Positions 47,249-55,552 of a DNA stretch of 64,000 nt are shown piece by piece (within the stretch, counting starts at the first letter, position 1; every line of letters starts with the position of its first letter). Location of the stretch: the NCBI GenBank assembly GCA_002718415.1, contig PBEM01000006.1, positions 98,009 through 162,008 of the forward strand. Reading direction: 5' to 3'. The notes beneath the pieces were generated by a model. The model had not been told where the DNA came from. It saw only the letters and a list, made by a program, of their open reading frames with translations, and ran no database searches. The position numbers and the translations under genes are program-made. The stretch comes from Chloroflexota bacterium (lineage in GTDB: Bacteria > Chloroflexota > Dehalococcoidia > Lucifugimonadales > Lucifugimonadaceae).

Positions 47249-48730
47249 ATGAAACATGCAATTCTCTCTATAGATCAAGGAACTACCTCAACAAGGTCTA
47301 TTATTTTCAATGAAAATGGAAATTTAGTTAAATCTTTCCAAAAAGAATCAAATTTATTCTTCCCAAAAAATGGATGGGTAGAACATAATCCCAAAGAAAT
47401 TATCCTACAAACTATCCAAACAGCAAAGTCAGCTATCTCAAATATAAAAAATAAGGTGGATGCGATAGGAATAACAAATCAAAGAGAAACTACTTTAATA
47501 TGGGAAAAAAAAACAGGTAATCCAATAGGCAACGCTATAGGCTGGGAAGACATAAGAACGTCCGAATATTGTACTTATTTAGAATCAAAAAATTTTACTT
47601 CAATAATAAAAAATTCCACAGGATTGAATATTAATCCTTATTTTAGTGCTACAAAAATTCGTTGGATTCTCGATTCTATTCCTGATGGACAAATAAAAGC
47701 CGAAAATGGAGATTTATGTTTTGGAACTATCGATTCTTGGATAGTTTATAATCTTACCAATAAAAAATTGCATGTAACAGATTTAACTAATGCTTCAAGA
47801 ACAATGTTATTAAATATCTATAATCTTGAATGGGATAAAGAGATATTAAAGATTTTCAATATTCCATTGGAAATTCTACCAACAATTTTGCCATCTTCAT
47901 ATAATTTTGGATTTACTGATCCGAAAATCTTCGGTTACGAAATACCTATTACAGGTATCGCTGGTGACCAACATTCATCAATGTTTGGTCATGCTTGTTT
48001 CGAAAAAGGAACGACAAAGTGTACATATGGAACAGGTGCTTTTGTTTTAACTAATGAAGGAAATGATCCGTCTAAATTGAAGAACACTAAATTACTTAAT
48101 ACTATTGGATTTCAATTAAAACAAAAAACTTTTTACGCTACAGAAGGTTCAGTTTTTTCTACTGGTTCTGCAGTACAGTGGATTAGAGATGGAATAGGAA
48201 TAATTAAGAATCCTTCTGATACAAACACAATTTCGGAATACACTAAAGATAATGGAGGAATATATTTTGTTCCTGCATTTAATGGGTTAGGTTCTCCTCA
48301 TTGGAAAACAGATGCTGAAGGAATTATTTCAGGAATTAAACGAAGAACAAATAAATACCACATAATTAGAGCCGCATTAGAATCAACTGCTTTTCAAGTC
48401 AAAGATGTTGTTGAAGCATCAATAACTAGTTCAAATTCAAAACTTCCTATAAAAGTTGATGGAGGACAAACAAAAAATTCTTTTCTAATGCAATTCCAAG
48501 CTGATATTTTGGATAGGCAAGTTAAAGTGGCAAAAGTTCCTGAAACAACCGCCCTTGGAGTAGCTTTCTTAGCTGGATTAAAAATAGGAATCTGGAATTC
48601 TATAAATGAAATAAAACCAATTGTAAGATCAGAAAATATTTATGATCCTAAAATGAAAAGCTCTGAAAGAGATTCATTATATTCTCAATGGTGTGAGGCA
48701 ATACAAAAAAGTTCTTTGACTGTAAAATAA
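47249..48730 (+). CDS. glpK: Glycerol kinase
   Basis: FGGY-family kinase of 493 residues that phosphorylates glycerol to sn-glycerol-3-phosphate. Diagnostic stretches are AILSIDQGTTSTRSIIFNENG at the N-terminus, GWVEHNPKEI, GITNQRETTLIWEKKTG near residue 78, GIAGDQHSSMFGHACFEKG near residue 238 and KVDGGQTKNSFLMQFQADIL near residue 408. No glpD or glpF is adjacent. A strong ribosome-binding site for the next gene follows its stop. Confidence 0.94.
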   Translation: MKHAILSIDQGTTSTRSIIFNENGNLVKSFQKESNLFFPKNGWVEHNPKEIILQTIQTAKSAISNIKNKVDAIGITNQRETTLIWEKKTGNPIGNAIGWEDIRTSEYCTYLESKNFTSIIKNSTGLNINPYFSATKIRWILDSIPDGQIKAENGDLCFGTIDSWIVYNLTNKKLHVTDLTNASRTMLLNIYNLEWDKEILKIFNIPLEILPTILPSSYNFGFTDPKIFGYEIPITGIAGDQHSSMFGHACFEKGTTKCTYGTGAFVLTNEGNDPSKLKNTKLLNTIGFQLKQKTFYATEGSVFSTGSAVQWIRDGIGIIKNPSDTNTISEYTKDNGGIYFVPAFNGLGSPHWKTDAEGIISGIKRRTNKYHIIRAALESTAFQVKDVVEASITSSNSKLPIKVDGGQTKNSFLMQFQADILDRQVKVAKVPETTALGVAFLAGLKIGIWNSINEIKPIVRSENIYDPKMKSSERDSLYSQWCEAIQKSSLTVK

Positions 48731-48749
48731 ATTTTGAATAAGAATAAAT

Positions 48750-48762
48750 AAAGGAGGTGATC
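48750..48762 (+). promoter_or_regulatory. Exceptionally long Shine-Dalgarno sequence
   Basis: Thirteen bases, AAAGGAGGTGATC, are fully complementary to the conserved 16S rRNA 3' tail (GATCACCTCCTTT). The GGAGG core ends 6 bases before the ATG at 48764, an ideal spacing. Most genes in this window have only short GGA or AGGA sites, so this one decides the start and predicts strong initiation. Confidence 0.85.
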
Positions 48763-48763
48763 A

Positions 48764-49762
48764 ATGTATCTTGGAACACAAGTGGCAGCAAGAAATAATA
48801 CAGACTTAAAACAATGGTCACAATTAGGCGTGATGAATATTTGTGCTGACCCTGACGGAAATCCACATGATTGGACGAAGGAAAAACTTATAAATCATCG
48901 TGAAAAAATTAATTCTTATGGAATTACTCTAGATATGGTGCAGCTACCATTATCTTCTACTCCTATAGAAAATTCGCAATCTCCAAATATTATGCTAGGT
49001 AAATCCCCTGAAAGAGATAAAGAAATTGAATCTATTCAGAATTTAATTAAGAATGTATCAGAAGCAGGAATTCCCTCAGTTAAATACAACCTAAACATAA
49101 TCGGAATACCAAGATCAGAAAAAGAAAAAGGAAGGGGCGGATCATTTAACTCAACATTAAGATTCAATAAAATAAAAAATATGTCTGATCCCGGAATAGC
49201 TGGTCTAGTCGATGAAGATACTTTTTGGGAAAGAATAGACTATTTTCTAGAAAAAATAGTTCCTGTTGCAGAAGAATATAAAGTACGATTAGCGTGTCAC
49301 CCTCATGACCCATACACTCCACCAAACTTCAGAGGTGTAACTCGAGTATTAGGAACAATAGAAGGATTGAAAAAATTTGTTCAATTACATGAAAGTCCAT
49401 ATCATGGTTTAAATTTCTGTCAGGGTACTATAACTGAAATGTTAGATAATCCTGGAGAAGAAATATTTGATATTATCAGATGGTTTGGAAAAAAAGAAAA
49501 AATATTTAATGTGCATTTTCGAAACATTAAAGGAAAAAAATTAGACTTTATGGAAGTTTTTCCTGATGAAGGGAGTATTAATATGTGGAAAGCATTACAA
49601 ACATATAAAGAAATTAATTATAAATATATGTTAATGCCAGATCATGTTCCGGAAATTTCTGGTACAGACCCTAAAGCAACTGCTTTTGCATTCTGTTATG
49701 GTTATATTACTGCATTACTACAAGTTATTGGCGAACCAAGAGTTCAGCCATGGATAAATTAA
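48764..49762 (+). CDS. Mannonate dehydratase-like (UxuA family) TIM barrel
   Basis: 332-residue UxuA-family protein, which in characterised members dehydrates D-mannonate to 2-keto-3-deoxygluconate. Family stretches are LGVMNICADPDG near residue 25, RLACHPHDPYTPP near residue 185 (His ligands), the VHFRNIKG region near residue 252 and LMPDHVPEISG near residue 291. Its product would feed the kdgK/eda genes near 9-11 kb. It has the strongest ribosome-binding site in the window and lies 1 base before the OsmC gene, so the two are cotranslated. Confidence 0.82.
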   Translation: MYLGTQVAARNNTDLKQWSQLGVMNICADPDGNPHDWTKEKLINHREKINSYGITLDMVQLPLSSTPIENSQSPNIMLGKSPERDKEIESIQNLIKNVSEAGIPSVKYNLNIIGIPRSEKEKGRGGSFNSTLRFNKIKNMSDPGIAGLVDEDTFWERIDYFLEKIVPVAEEYKVRLACHPHDPYTPPNFRGVTRVLGTIEGLKKFVQLHESPYHGLNFCQGTITEMLDNPGEEIFDIIRWFGKKEKIFNVHFRNIKGKKLDFMEVFPDEGSINMWKALQTYKEINYKYMLMPDHVPEISGTDPKATAFAFCYGYITALLQVIGEPRVQPWIN

Positions 49763-49763
49763 T

Positions 49764-50261
49764 ATGAACGAAACTAAACCTGTATATATATCGAATATAA
49801 AAATCAAACCTGAAAAAGGTGCTGTTAGGCATGCTTTTTTGCCTCCAAATAATAGTGAGGTAATTTTTGGTGTACACAGTGAAATAGCCGAACATTATGG
49901 AGCTGATCCTTCAAACATAACAGATCCTATGCCAACTACACTGGATTATATAATTGCTGCAACAGGCGGCTGAATGCTTGGAACATTTAGACGGGCACTT
50001 GCTGTTCGTGAAATTCCCACTGGAAGGGGTTATCTTATTGCAGACGTAAAAGGTGAAGTTTTCAATGAAAAAAATAATGTTTTAAAAATCAAAAACATTA
50101 AAATTTTATATAATCTTACTATTGAAAAAGATTTGTATGATGAAAAAAAGGAAGCTATAGATCGTGCTCTTAATCATCACTCATCTCAATGTCCAGTACA
50201 TCTTTCTATAGGTGATTCTATTAACATCACAACAGATATAAAATATAAATTCCTAGATTAG
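49764..50261 (+). CDS. OsmC-like protein with UGA at the first catalytic Cys (predicted selenoprotein)
   Basis: Frame from ATG 49764 to TAG 50261 with one internal TGA at 49971-49973; readthrough gives 165 residues. OsmC/Ohr proteins reduce organic hydroperoxides with two cysteines on separate helices. Here the first is Sec70 in IIAATGG-U-MLGTF and the second is C143 in HHSSQCPVHLSIG, both in the right context. Each half alone lacks one catalytic residue. The ATG directly after the UGA (49974) is an internal Met, not a separate start. Sec-containing OsmC-like proteins have been described from marine metagenomes. It follows the UxuA-like gene by 1 base and precedes a TPP enzyme by 7. Confidence 0.87.
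49991..50009 (+). promoter_or_regulatory. Candidate bacterial SECIS hairpin of the OsmC gene
   Basis: ACGGGCA pairs with TGTTCGT (7 bp, two G-U) around a CTTGC loop that begins 25 bases after the UGA. Position and size fit a bacterial SECIS; the loop lacks G at its first two positions and other pairings are possible, so this is the weakest of the four. Confidence 0.45.
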
Positions 50262-50268
50262 ATTATCA

Positions 50269-51888
50269 ATGAAGTTTTCCGATCTATTACTTTTTGACGC
50301 TAAAGAAAGAGGAATTGAACATTTTTTTGGCATTCCAGGTAGCGGGTTCCCAATGGATGCAATGGAATCAGGGAAAAAAGTAGATGTTAATTTTATACAT
50401 GTTGCCCATGAATCTACCGCTGCAATAGCAGCAGCATATTACGGAGATGAAAAAAATTCTCCTGGTTTAGCTCTTACTGTAAAAGGTGTTGGGGCAGGTA
50501 ATTTAGCTGGAGGTGTAGCTAATACTTATTTTGAAAGAAAACCATTATTATGTGTCTGTGAGGCAGGTCCGGAAAAACAAAAAATTGATTTAGTTCAAGT
50601 GATGGATCATTTTAAATTATTTGAATCAATTTCCTCTTTTCAAGCTAATATAAATCATTCAAAAGCTAGAGAACAACTAAAATCTGCAATTCTTTCATCT
50701 ATTGATGGTAGACCAAGCGCTTCAGTAATTAATATTACTAGTGATTACCAAGATAATGATTGTGGCGAAATACCAGATTACAAAAAAAATAACCTCAAAA
50801 ATACTTTTATCGACAAATTGACAATTTCGAAGGTATCTAATCGTATTTCATTAAGTAAACGTCCTTTAATTTTGCTAGGCGCTGATGTAGAAAGAGATAA
50901 AGCTACTCAAGAATTAATTCTTTTTGTAGAAAAGATTGGTGGATCGGTACTTGTAAATATGGATGCGCGAGGAATTATTCCTGAAAATCATCCTCGTTGG
51001 GCGGGTGTTTTTACAGGAAACTATAATTTAGAAACTATTGAAGGTGAGATTGAAGAAAGATCTGATTTAATTATTCTAATTGGAGCAGATTCTATGATGA
51101 CCCATATACCTTGGTCATTTAATAAACCTACTATAGAAATAGTTGCGAGAGAAGAATATAATTCAACATCAATAAATCCAGAAATTCGGATCAATGGAAA
51201 TTTAAAAACAATATTAAAAATTCTTAATGATCAAGTCAAACAATCTAATGGCTTTTCTCTAAATGAAATTAATGAAATTAAGACAAAGGTCCTAAGACAT
51301 TTTGTGCGAGATGAACAAGCAATTTTTACTGTTCAAGATATTATTGAAAGCATTAAAAATATAAAAAATGAAGACACCACAATAATTACTGAAACAGGTG
51401 CATTTATAAGATTTTTTGAACATCTTTTACCTGTTAATAAATATGGTTCTTATCTGGGATCTTCAGGTGGCAGAACAATGGGATTAACCATACCGGCTTC
51501 AATTGGTTATGGATTAGCCAAACCTGATACACCAAAAATTGCTATTGGTGCTGACGGAAGTACATTAATGAGATTAGGGGAATTAGAAGTTTTTTCAAGG
51601 AATAATATAGTTATGCCTATAGTAATCATAAATGATATGGCTTTAGGCACCATGAAAGCTAGACAGAATTCAAGAGGTTTTGATTCACATGGATTAAATT
51701 TTGTACCTGTAGATTTTTCAAAAATAGCAGAGGCTGTTGGTTTATATGGAGTAAAAGTAAATACTCCAGAATCATTTTATGATGCATTAAAAAAATCAAT
51801 GACAGCCGATAAAACAACTATCATTGATGCAAGAGTAGATCAAGAATCATATTGGAGTGGTTTTGCCCCGTCCATAGGTGATATATAG
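50269..51888 (+). CDS. Thiamine pyrophosphate-dependent enzyme (decarboxylase/acetolactate synthase-like)
   Basis: 539-residue three-domain TPP enzyme. The catalytic Glu is E48 in HVAHESTAAIAAAYYG; the central domain holds PLILLGADVERDKA; the C-terminal TPP site is GADGSTLMRLGELEVF followed by IINDMALGTM. It could be a benzoylformate- or 2-oxoacid decarboxylase, or an acetolactate synthase-like enzyme; no IlvN-type small subunit is present, which argues against classical acetolactate synthase. It is in one run with the UxuA-like protein, OsmC and XylB. Confidence 0.83.
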   Translation: MKFSDLLLFDAKERGIEHFFGIPGSGFPMDAMESGKKVDVNFIHVAHESTAAIAAAYYGDEKNSPGLALTVKGVGAGNLAGGVANTYFERKPLLCVCEAGPEKQKIDLVQVMDHFKLFESISSFQANINHSKAREQLKSAILSSIDGRPSASVINITSDYQDNDCGEIPDYKKNNLKNTFIDKLTISKVSNRISLSKRPLILLGADVERDKATQELILFVEKIGGSVLVNMDARGIIPENHPRWAGVFTGNYNLETIEGEIEERSDLIILIGADSMMTHIPWSFNKPTIEIVAREEYNSTSINPEIRINGNLKTILKILNDQVKQSNGFSLNEINEIKTKVLRHFVRDEQAIFTVQDIIESIKNIKNEDTTIITETGAFIRFFEHLLPVNKYGSYLGSSGGRTMGLTIPASIGYGLAKPDTPKIAIGADGSTLMRLGELEVFSRNNIVMPIVIINDMALGTMKARQNSRGFDSHGLNFVPVDFSKIAEAVGLYGVKVNTPESFYDALKKSMTADKTTIIDARVDQESYWSGFAPSIGDI

Positions 51889-51893
51889 ACTCT

Positions 51894-53372
51894 ATGACAA
51901 AACTAGCTTTCATAGGAATAGATGTTGGAACTTCAGGCATTAAAGCTCTGGCAGTTGATTTAGAAGGCAATATTTTAGCATCCCATAATGAACATTTAAA
52001 TATCATTATCCAAAAACCAGGATGGACAGAACAGAATCCTTTAGAGTGGTGGTCAGCGACAGTAAAAAGCTTAAAAGCTATCTCTCAAAGTCTCAAATCA
52101 CAAAAAGTTAACTTTTTATCTATTGGTCTATCAGGCCAAATGCATTCTTTAGTTATTTTAGATAAAAATGATAACCCGCTTGATAACGCAATTTTATGGA
52201 ATGATGGAAGAACTACGGAGGAATGTAACTTTATAAAAGAAAGAAGTGGAGAAAATCTTGGAAAAATCACAGGTAATCCAGCTTTAGAAGGTTTCACAGC
52301 ACCAAAAATAATCTGGCTAAAAAACAATAAGCCCAAATTGTTTTCAAAAATCAAACATATGATGATGCCTAAAGACTATATTAGATTTAAGCTTACAGGA
52401 GAAAAATTTTCTGAACCTACTGATGCATCGGGTACACTTCTATACGATATTCATAAAAATAAATGGTCATCTACAATGAGTTCCATTCTTGACATAGATG
52501 TCTCTTTATTCCCAAAAATTATTACATCAAATGATATTTCTGGATATTTAAAAAAAGATATTGCAGAACAAACTGGTCTAAAAAATACGATACCTATTGT
52601 TGCAGGAAGCGCTGATAATGCATGTGCTTCTCTTGGTGCTGGTGTACTAAATGAAGGGTCCTTAATGTTAACTGTTGGAACTTCTGGGGCAGTCGTAGCT
52701 CCATCTACAAAACCTGAATTTGATCCATTATTAAGAGTACATCTAATGAGACATGTTTCTCCGAAAACATGGTATAAAATGGGTGTAATTTTATCAGCTG
52801 GAGGAGCATTAGATTGGTGGAGTAAAATTTCTGACGTGAAAAATATTCAAGATTTAATTAATGAAATTCCAGACAATCCAAAAAAGAAAGAGGATATTTT
52901 ATTTCTACCTTATATCACTGGAGAAAGAACCCCTTATGCAAATCCAAAAGCTAGAGGGGTGTTTTTTGGATTAAATGCAAAAACATCTCGTGCCGATTTA
53001 ACTTATTCTGTACTACAAGGAATAGCATTAGCTTTAAGAGATTCATTAAATCTAATATCTACTAAAAATAAAATAAATAATGCTGTTTTAGTTGGTGGGG
53101 GTGCTAAATCAAAGAAATGGCAGAAAATTATAGCTGATACCTTACAATTAAATATAATGCTTATAGGACAATCCGAAGGAGCATCATTAGGGGCTGCAAT
53201 GTTGGCCTCTTGTTATTCAAAAGAATATTTCAACTCTATTAATGAAGTGGCCTCAAACTGGATATCAGTTAAAGATAAAATAGAACCAAACCATAATGAA
53301 TCAGATTATTATTCTGAATTACATTCTCGTTATAGTAATTTATATAACTCAATTAAATCAGAATACGAATAA
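51894..53372 (+). CDS. xylB: Xylulokinase (FGGY family)
   Basis: 492-residue sugar kinase. FIGIDVGTSGIKALAVDLEGN at the N-terminus, PGWTEQNPLEWW, SIGLSGQMHSLVILDK near residue 77, IVAGSADNACASLGAGV near residue 237 and the C-terminal VGGGAKSKKWQKIIADTL fit xylulokinase better than glycerol or gluconate kinase. It phosphorylates D-xylulose or a related ketose; no xylose isomerase is adjacent. The gene ends 1 base before the stop of the convergent VOC gene. Confidence 0.85.
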   Translation: MTKLAFIGIDVGTSGIKALAVDLEGNILASHNEHLNIIIQKPGWTEQNPLEWWSATVKSLKAISQSLKSQKVNFLSIGLSGQMHSLVILDKNDNPLDNAILWNDGRTTEECNFIKERSGENLGKITGNPALEGFTAPKIIWLKNNKPKLFSKIKHMMMPKDYIRFKLTGEKFSEPTDASGTLLYDIHKNKWSSTMSSILDIDVSLFPKIITSNDISGYLKKDIAEQTGLKNTIPIVAGSADNACASLGAGVLNEGSLMLTVGTSGAVVAPSTKPEFDPLLRVHLMRHVSPKTWYKMGVILSAGGALDWWSKISDVKNIQDLINEIPDNPKKKEDILFLPYITGERTPYANPKARGVFFGLNAKTSRADLTYSVLQGIALALRDSLNLISTKNKINNAVLVGGGAKSKKWQKIIADTLQLNIMLIGQSEGASLGAAMLASCYSKEYFNSINEVASNWISVKDKIEPNHNESDYYSELHSRYSNLYNSIKSEYE

Positions 53373-53373
53373 C

Positions 53374-53769
53374 TTATGCTGTAGATTGAATTAGCTCTAT
53401 CCTTATATCTCCTGGAGCAGAAATAAAAGCTATAATATTTTTCACTTCAGGATTTTCTTTTGGACCTTCTTTAAGTTCAGCTCCAAGTTCTACTAATCTT
53501 TTAATATCAGCATTAATATCATTACTATCAAAACCAAAATGTTCTAAACCGTAATGAGCATTAGAGTCAGCAGGACCTAATATTTCATTTGTTCTTTCAC
53601 TTGAAATATTAATTTTCATTCCGCCTTCTGCAGTTGTTGTGATAAATCTATCACCAACAGGTCGAACAGTATCTGAAACTATTTTTACATTAAATGCATC
53701 AACAAACCATTTAGCTGTTTTTTCAGGATCTTTAGATTTAATATGAATATGATTAACTATATATGGCAT
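53374..53769 (-). CDS. VOC/glyoxalase-family protein
   Basis: 131-residue vicinal-oxygen-chelate domain with two beta-alpha-beta-beta-beta modules. Metal-ligand candidates are the His in VNHIHIKSKDPEKTAKWF, the His in HYGLEHFGFD near residue 77 and the Glu in IRIELIQ near the C-terminus. Such proteins include glyoxalases, epimerases and dioxygenases; no activity can be assigned. It is the last gene of the dehydrogenase operon and lies 10 bases after the phosphatase-like gene. Confidence 0.8.
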   Translation of the reverse strand: MPYIVNHIHIKSKDPEKTAKWFVDAFNVKIVSDTVRPVGDRFITTTAEGGMKINISSERTNEILGPADSNAHYGLEHFGFDSNDINADIKRLVELGAELKEGPKENPEVKNIIAFISAPGDIRIELIQSTA

Positions 53770-53779
53770 TTATTTCTCC

Positions 53780-54574
53780 TTAGTTAGCTATTTTATCTAA
53801 TAATTGTTCGTGAATATTTGGCCAGGCAATTATAACTATATGTTTTTCAAGATTATTATTCCAATCAATTGGATTATTTTTTTCATCAGAAACCTTCATG
53901 CCTGATTCTTCAGATATTATAGCTCCTGCTGCAATATGCACTGATTCTATTCCATAAAAAACTGCACCTCCTAACCTTCCAAGACAAAGTTGAGCTATCG
54001 GATAGGATACAGATGAAAAACTATTTACTTGCCCAACAGATGAAATCCATTGTAATTCTGATTTAATTAATTTTTTCCATGCATCTCCACCATCTATTTC
54101 CAAAGCTATAGTAGCTCTAGATAATTCTTTATAAGGAGAAAAACTATTTAATATATTTCCATTTAATTCGACCCCATATCCCTTAGCAGCAAATATGTAC
54201 TCATTTGACAACGGTAAAGTTACCAACCCCATTAGTAATTCATTTTTACCATGTAAAGCTATATTTGTTCCCCAATGAGACATTCCTAAAGAAAAAGGAA
54301 CAGTTCCACATAAAGGATCAATAAGCCAGGTTAAATCAGAATTTTTTTCTTTATGTAAACTTTCCTCAGATAATATATTATTATTCGTCTTCGATAATAT
54401 AGAAATAATGGCATCGTCACTCTCTATATCTGCTTCCGTCACCAAAGCATTTTGGCTTTTCTCCCACTTATTAATTGTCGAAACTTCTGAAAATCTTTTT
54501 AATAATATCTCAGAAGAATTCTTACTTGCTTGTATTGCTATGTTTTTGTAATTTAAAATTTCTTGAAAATTCAT
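53780..54574 (-). CDS. Inositol monophosphatase-family protein with altered metal site
   Basis: 264-residue FIG-fold protein. The first metal Glu pair is present (LSE70-E71) and the central motif reads WLID86-PL-C89-GTVPF, where the family has DPLDGT. The C-terminal motif, normally WDxAAG, reads ESV-H213-IAAG. The two Asp residues equivalent to D93 and D220 of human IMPase are thus Cys and His. The rest of the fold is intact, so it may bind a different metal or have lost phosphatase activity. It lies directly after the AcoX-like kinase in the operon. Confidence 0.8.
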   Translation of the reverse strand: MNFQEILNYKNIAIQASKNSSEILLKRFSEVSTINKWEKSQNALVTEADIESDDAIISILSKTNNNILSEESLHKEKNSDLTWLIDPLCGTVPFSLGMSHWGTNIALHGKNELLMGLVTLPLSNEYIFAAKGYGVELNGNILNSFSPYKELSRATIALEIDGGDAWKKLIKSELQWISSVGQVNSFSSVSYPIAQLCLGRLGGAVFYGIESVHIAAGAIISEESGMKVSDEKNNPIDWNNNLEKHIVIIAWPNIHEQLLDKIAN

Positions 54575-55552
54575 TTAAATTTCACCTTGCAAAAATTTTC
54601 TATGTACAGATTCAACATCAACTACATTTGGGCCATCTAAATCTAAGGATACTGCAACTTTATTTTTTGGTAAAAGTTCAACTTCTCTTTCTCCATCTAA
54701 AGCTATAGTGCCTGAATTTAAATCTATTGGATATTTTTTCCCTGATTTCATTTCCTCATATGAAGAAATTTTAATTTCGTGAACTTTTCCAGGAGCTAAA
54801 GGAGCAGAAACTCTAAATTTTTCCTTACCATTTAATTTTATATAAAGACCTAAAGGTTCATCAATTGAAATCATTTTTATTCTTGCTCCAATAGAAGCTA
54901 AACCAATACATAGTGGCTCTGAACGTGTAAGAAAAATACTATCTATTACTTCTGGATCCCAAACAGCTCTTGATCCTAAAAACATTTGATTAGTTATTGC
55001 AACATCTACGAGAGCTATATCAACTAGTTCATCGTTAACAAATATATTGATTTTCTTACTTTTTCTAAAGGATTTAGAAGTAATTTTACGAGTAGCTATT
55101 CTGCCTGCAGCTATACCTGCAATAGTTCCTTCAGTCATTTGCGGAAACACATTATTTGTCCCTGTAGAAATTGGTAGAATAGGTGTTTGACCACAGCCTT
55201 TTGCAACTACTCGATTTGTTCCATCTCCACCTAAAGTTACAATACATCCAACATTTAGATCATTCATGATACTTGCTGCTTTGGTTGTACCGGTTTGATG
55301 AGAAACATTTGGAAGGTCTAAATATTTTATATCTATTTTATTTTTAACATCATTTACTCCAGGAAAAGATAATCCTGAAGCATCTGGCATAATATATAAA
55401 GTTCTAGCCCCTGTAGATACAATTCCCGCAAACACACGCCTTAGTATATTAGCTTTCTCTTGATTCGAAACAACTCTTCCATGAGAAACAAGTCTTCTAA
55501 TATCCTTACCAGCAGAAGGATTAGCGATTATACCTACCGAAGAATTATTCAT
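54575..55552 (-). CDS. ATP-NAD/AcoX-family kinase-like protein
   Basis: About 325 residues from the ATG at 55552, which overlaps the E2 stop (ATGGATGAATAA). The N-terminal SVGIIANPSAGKDIRRLVSHG and the GCIVTLGGDGTNRVVAKG motif place it in the NAD kinase superfamily, in the branch that includes AcoX of acetoin dehydrogenase operons. Its place after E1-alpha, E1-beta and E2 supports AcoX. Its role in acetoin catabolism is not well defined; cofactor phosphorylation is a guess. Confidence 0.82.
   Translation of the reverse strand: MNNSSVGIIANPSAGKDIRRLVSHGRVVSNQEKANILRRVFAGIVSTGARTLYIMPDASGLSFPGVNDVKNKIDIKYLDLPNVSHQTGTTKAASIMNDLNVGCIVTLGGDGTNRVVAKGCGQTPILPISTGTNNVFPQMTEGTIAGIAAGRIATRKITSKSFRKSKKINIFVNDELVDIALVDVAITNQMFLGSRAVWDPEVIDSIFLTRSEPLCIGLASIGARIKMISIDEPLGLYIKLNGKEKFRVSAPLAPGKVHEIKISSYEEMKSGKKYPIDLNSGTIALDGEREVELLPKNKVAVSLDLDGPNVVDVESVHRKFLQGEI

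Noticed and set aside
8824-49973. Genome-wide UGA reassignment to Trp or Gly
   Set aside because: Trp is encoded by UGG in every gene read, and UGA ends gcvPB, the SDR at 10888, the amidohydrolase at 12447, the PLP deaminase at 15428 and nadD at sensible C-termini.
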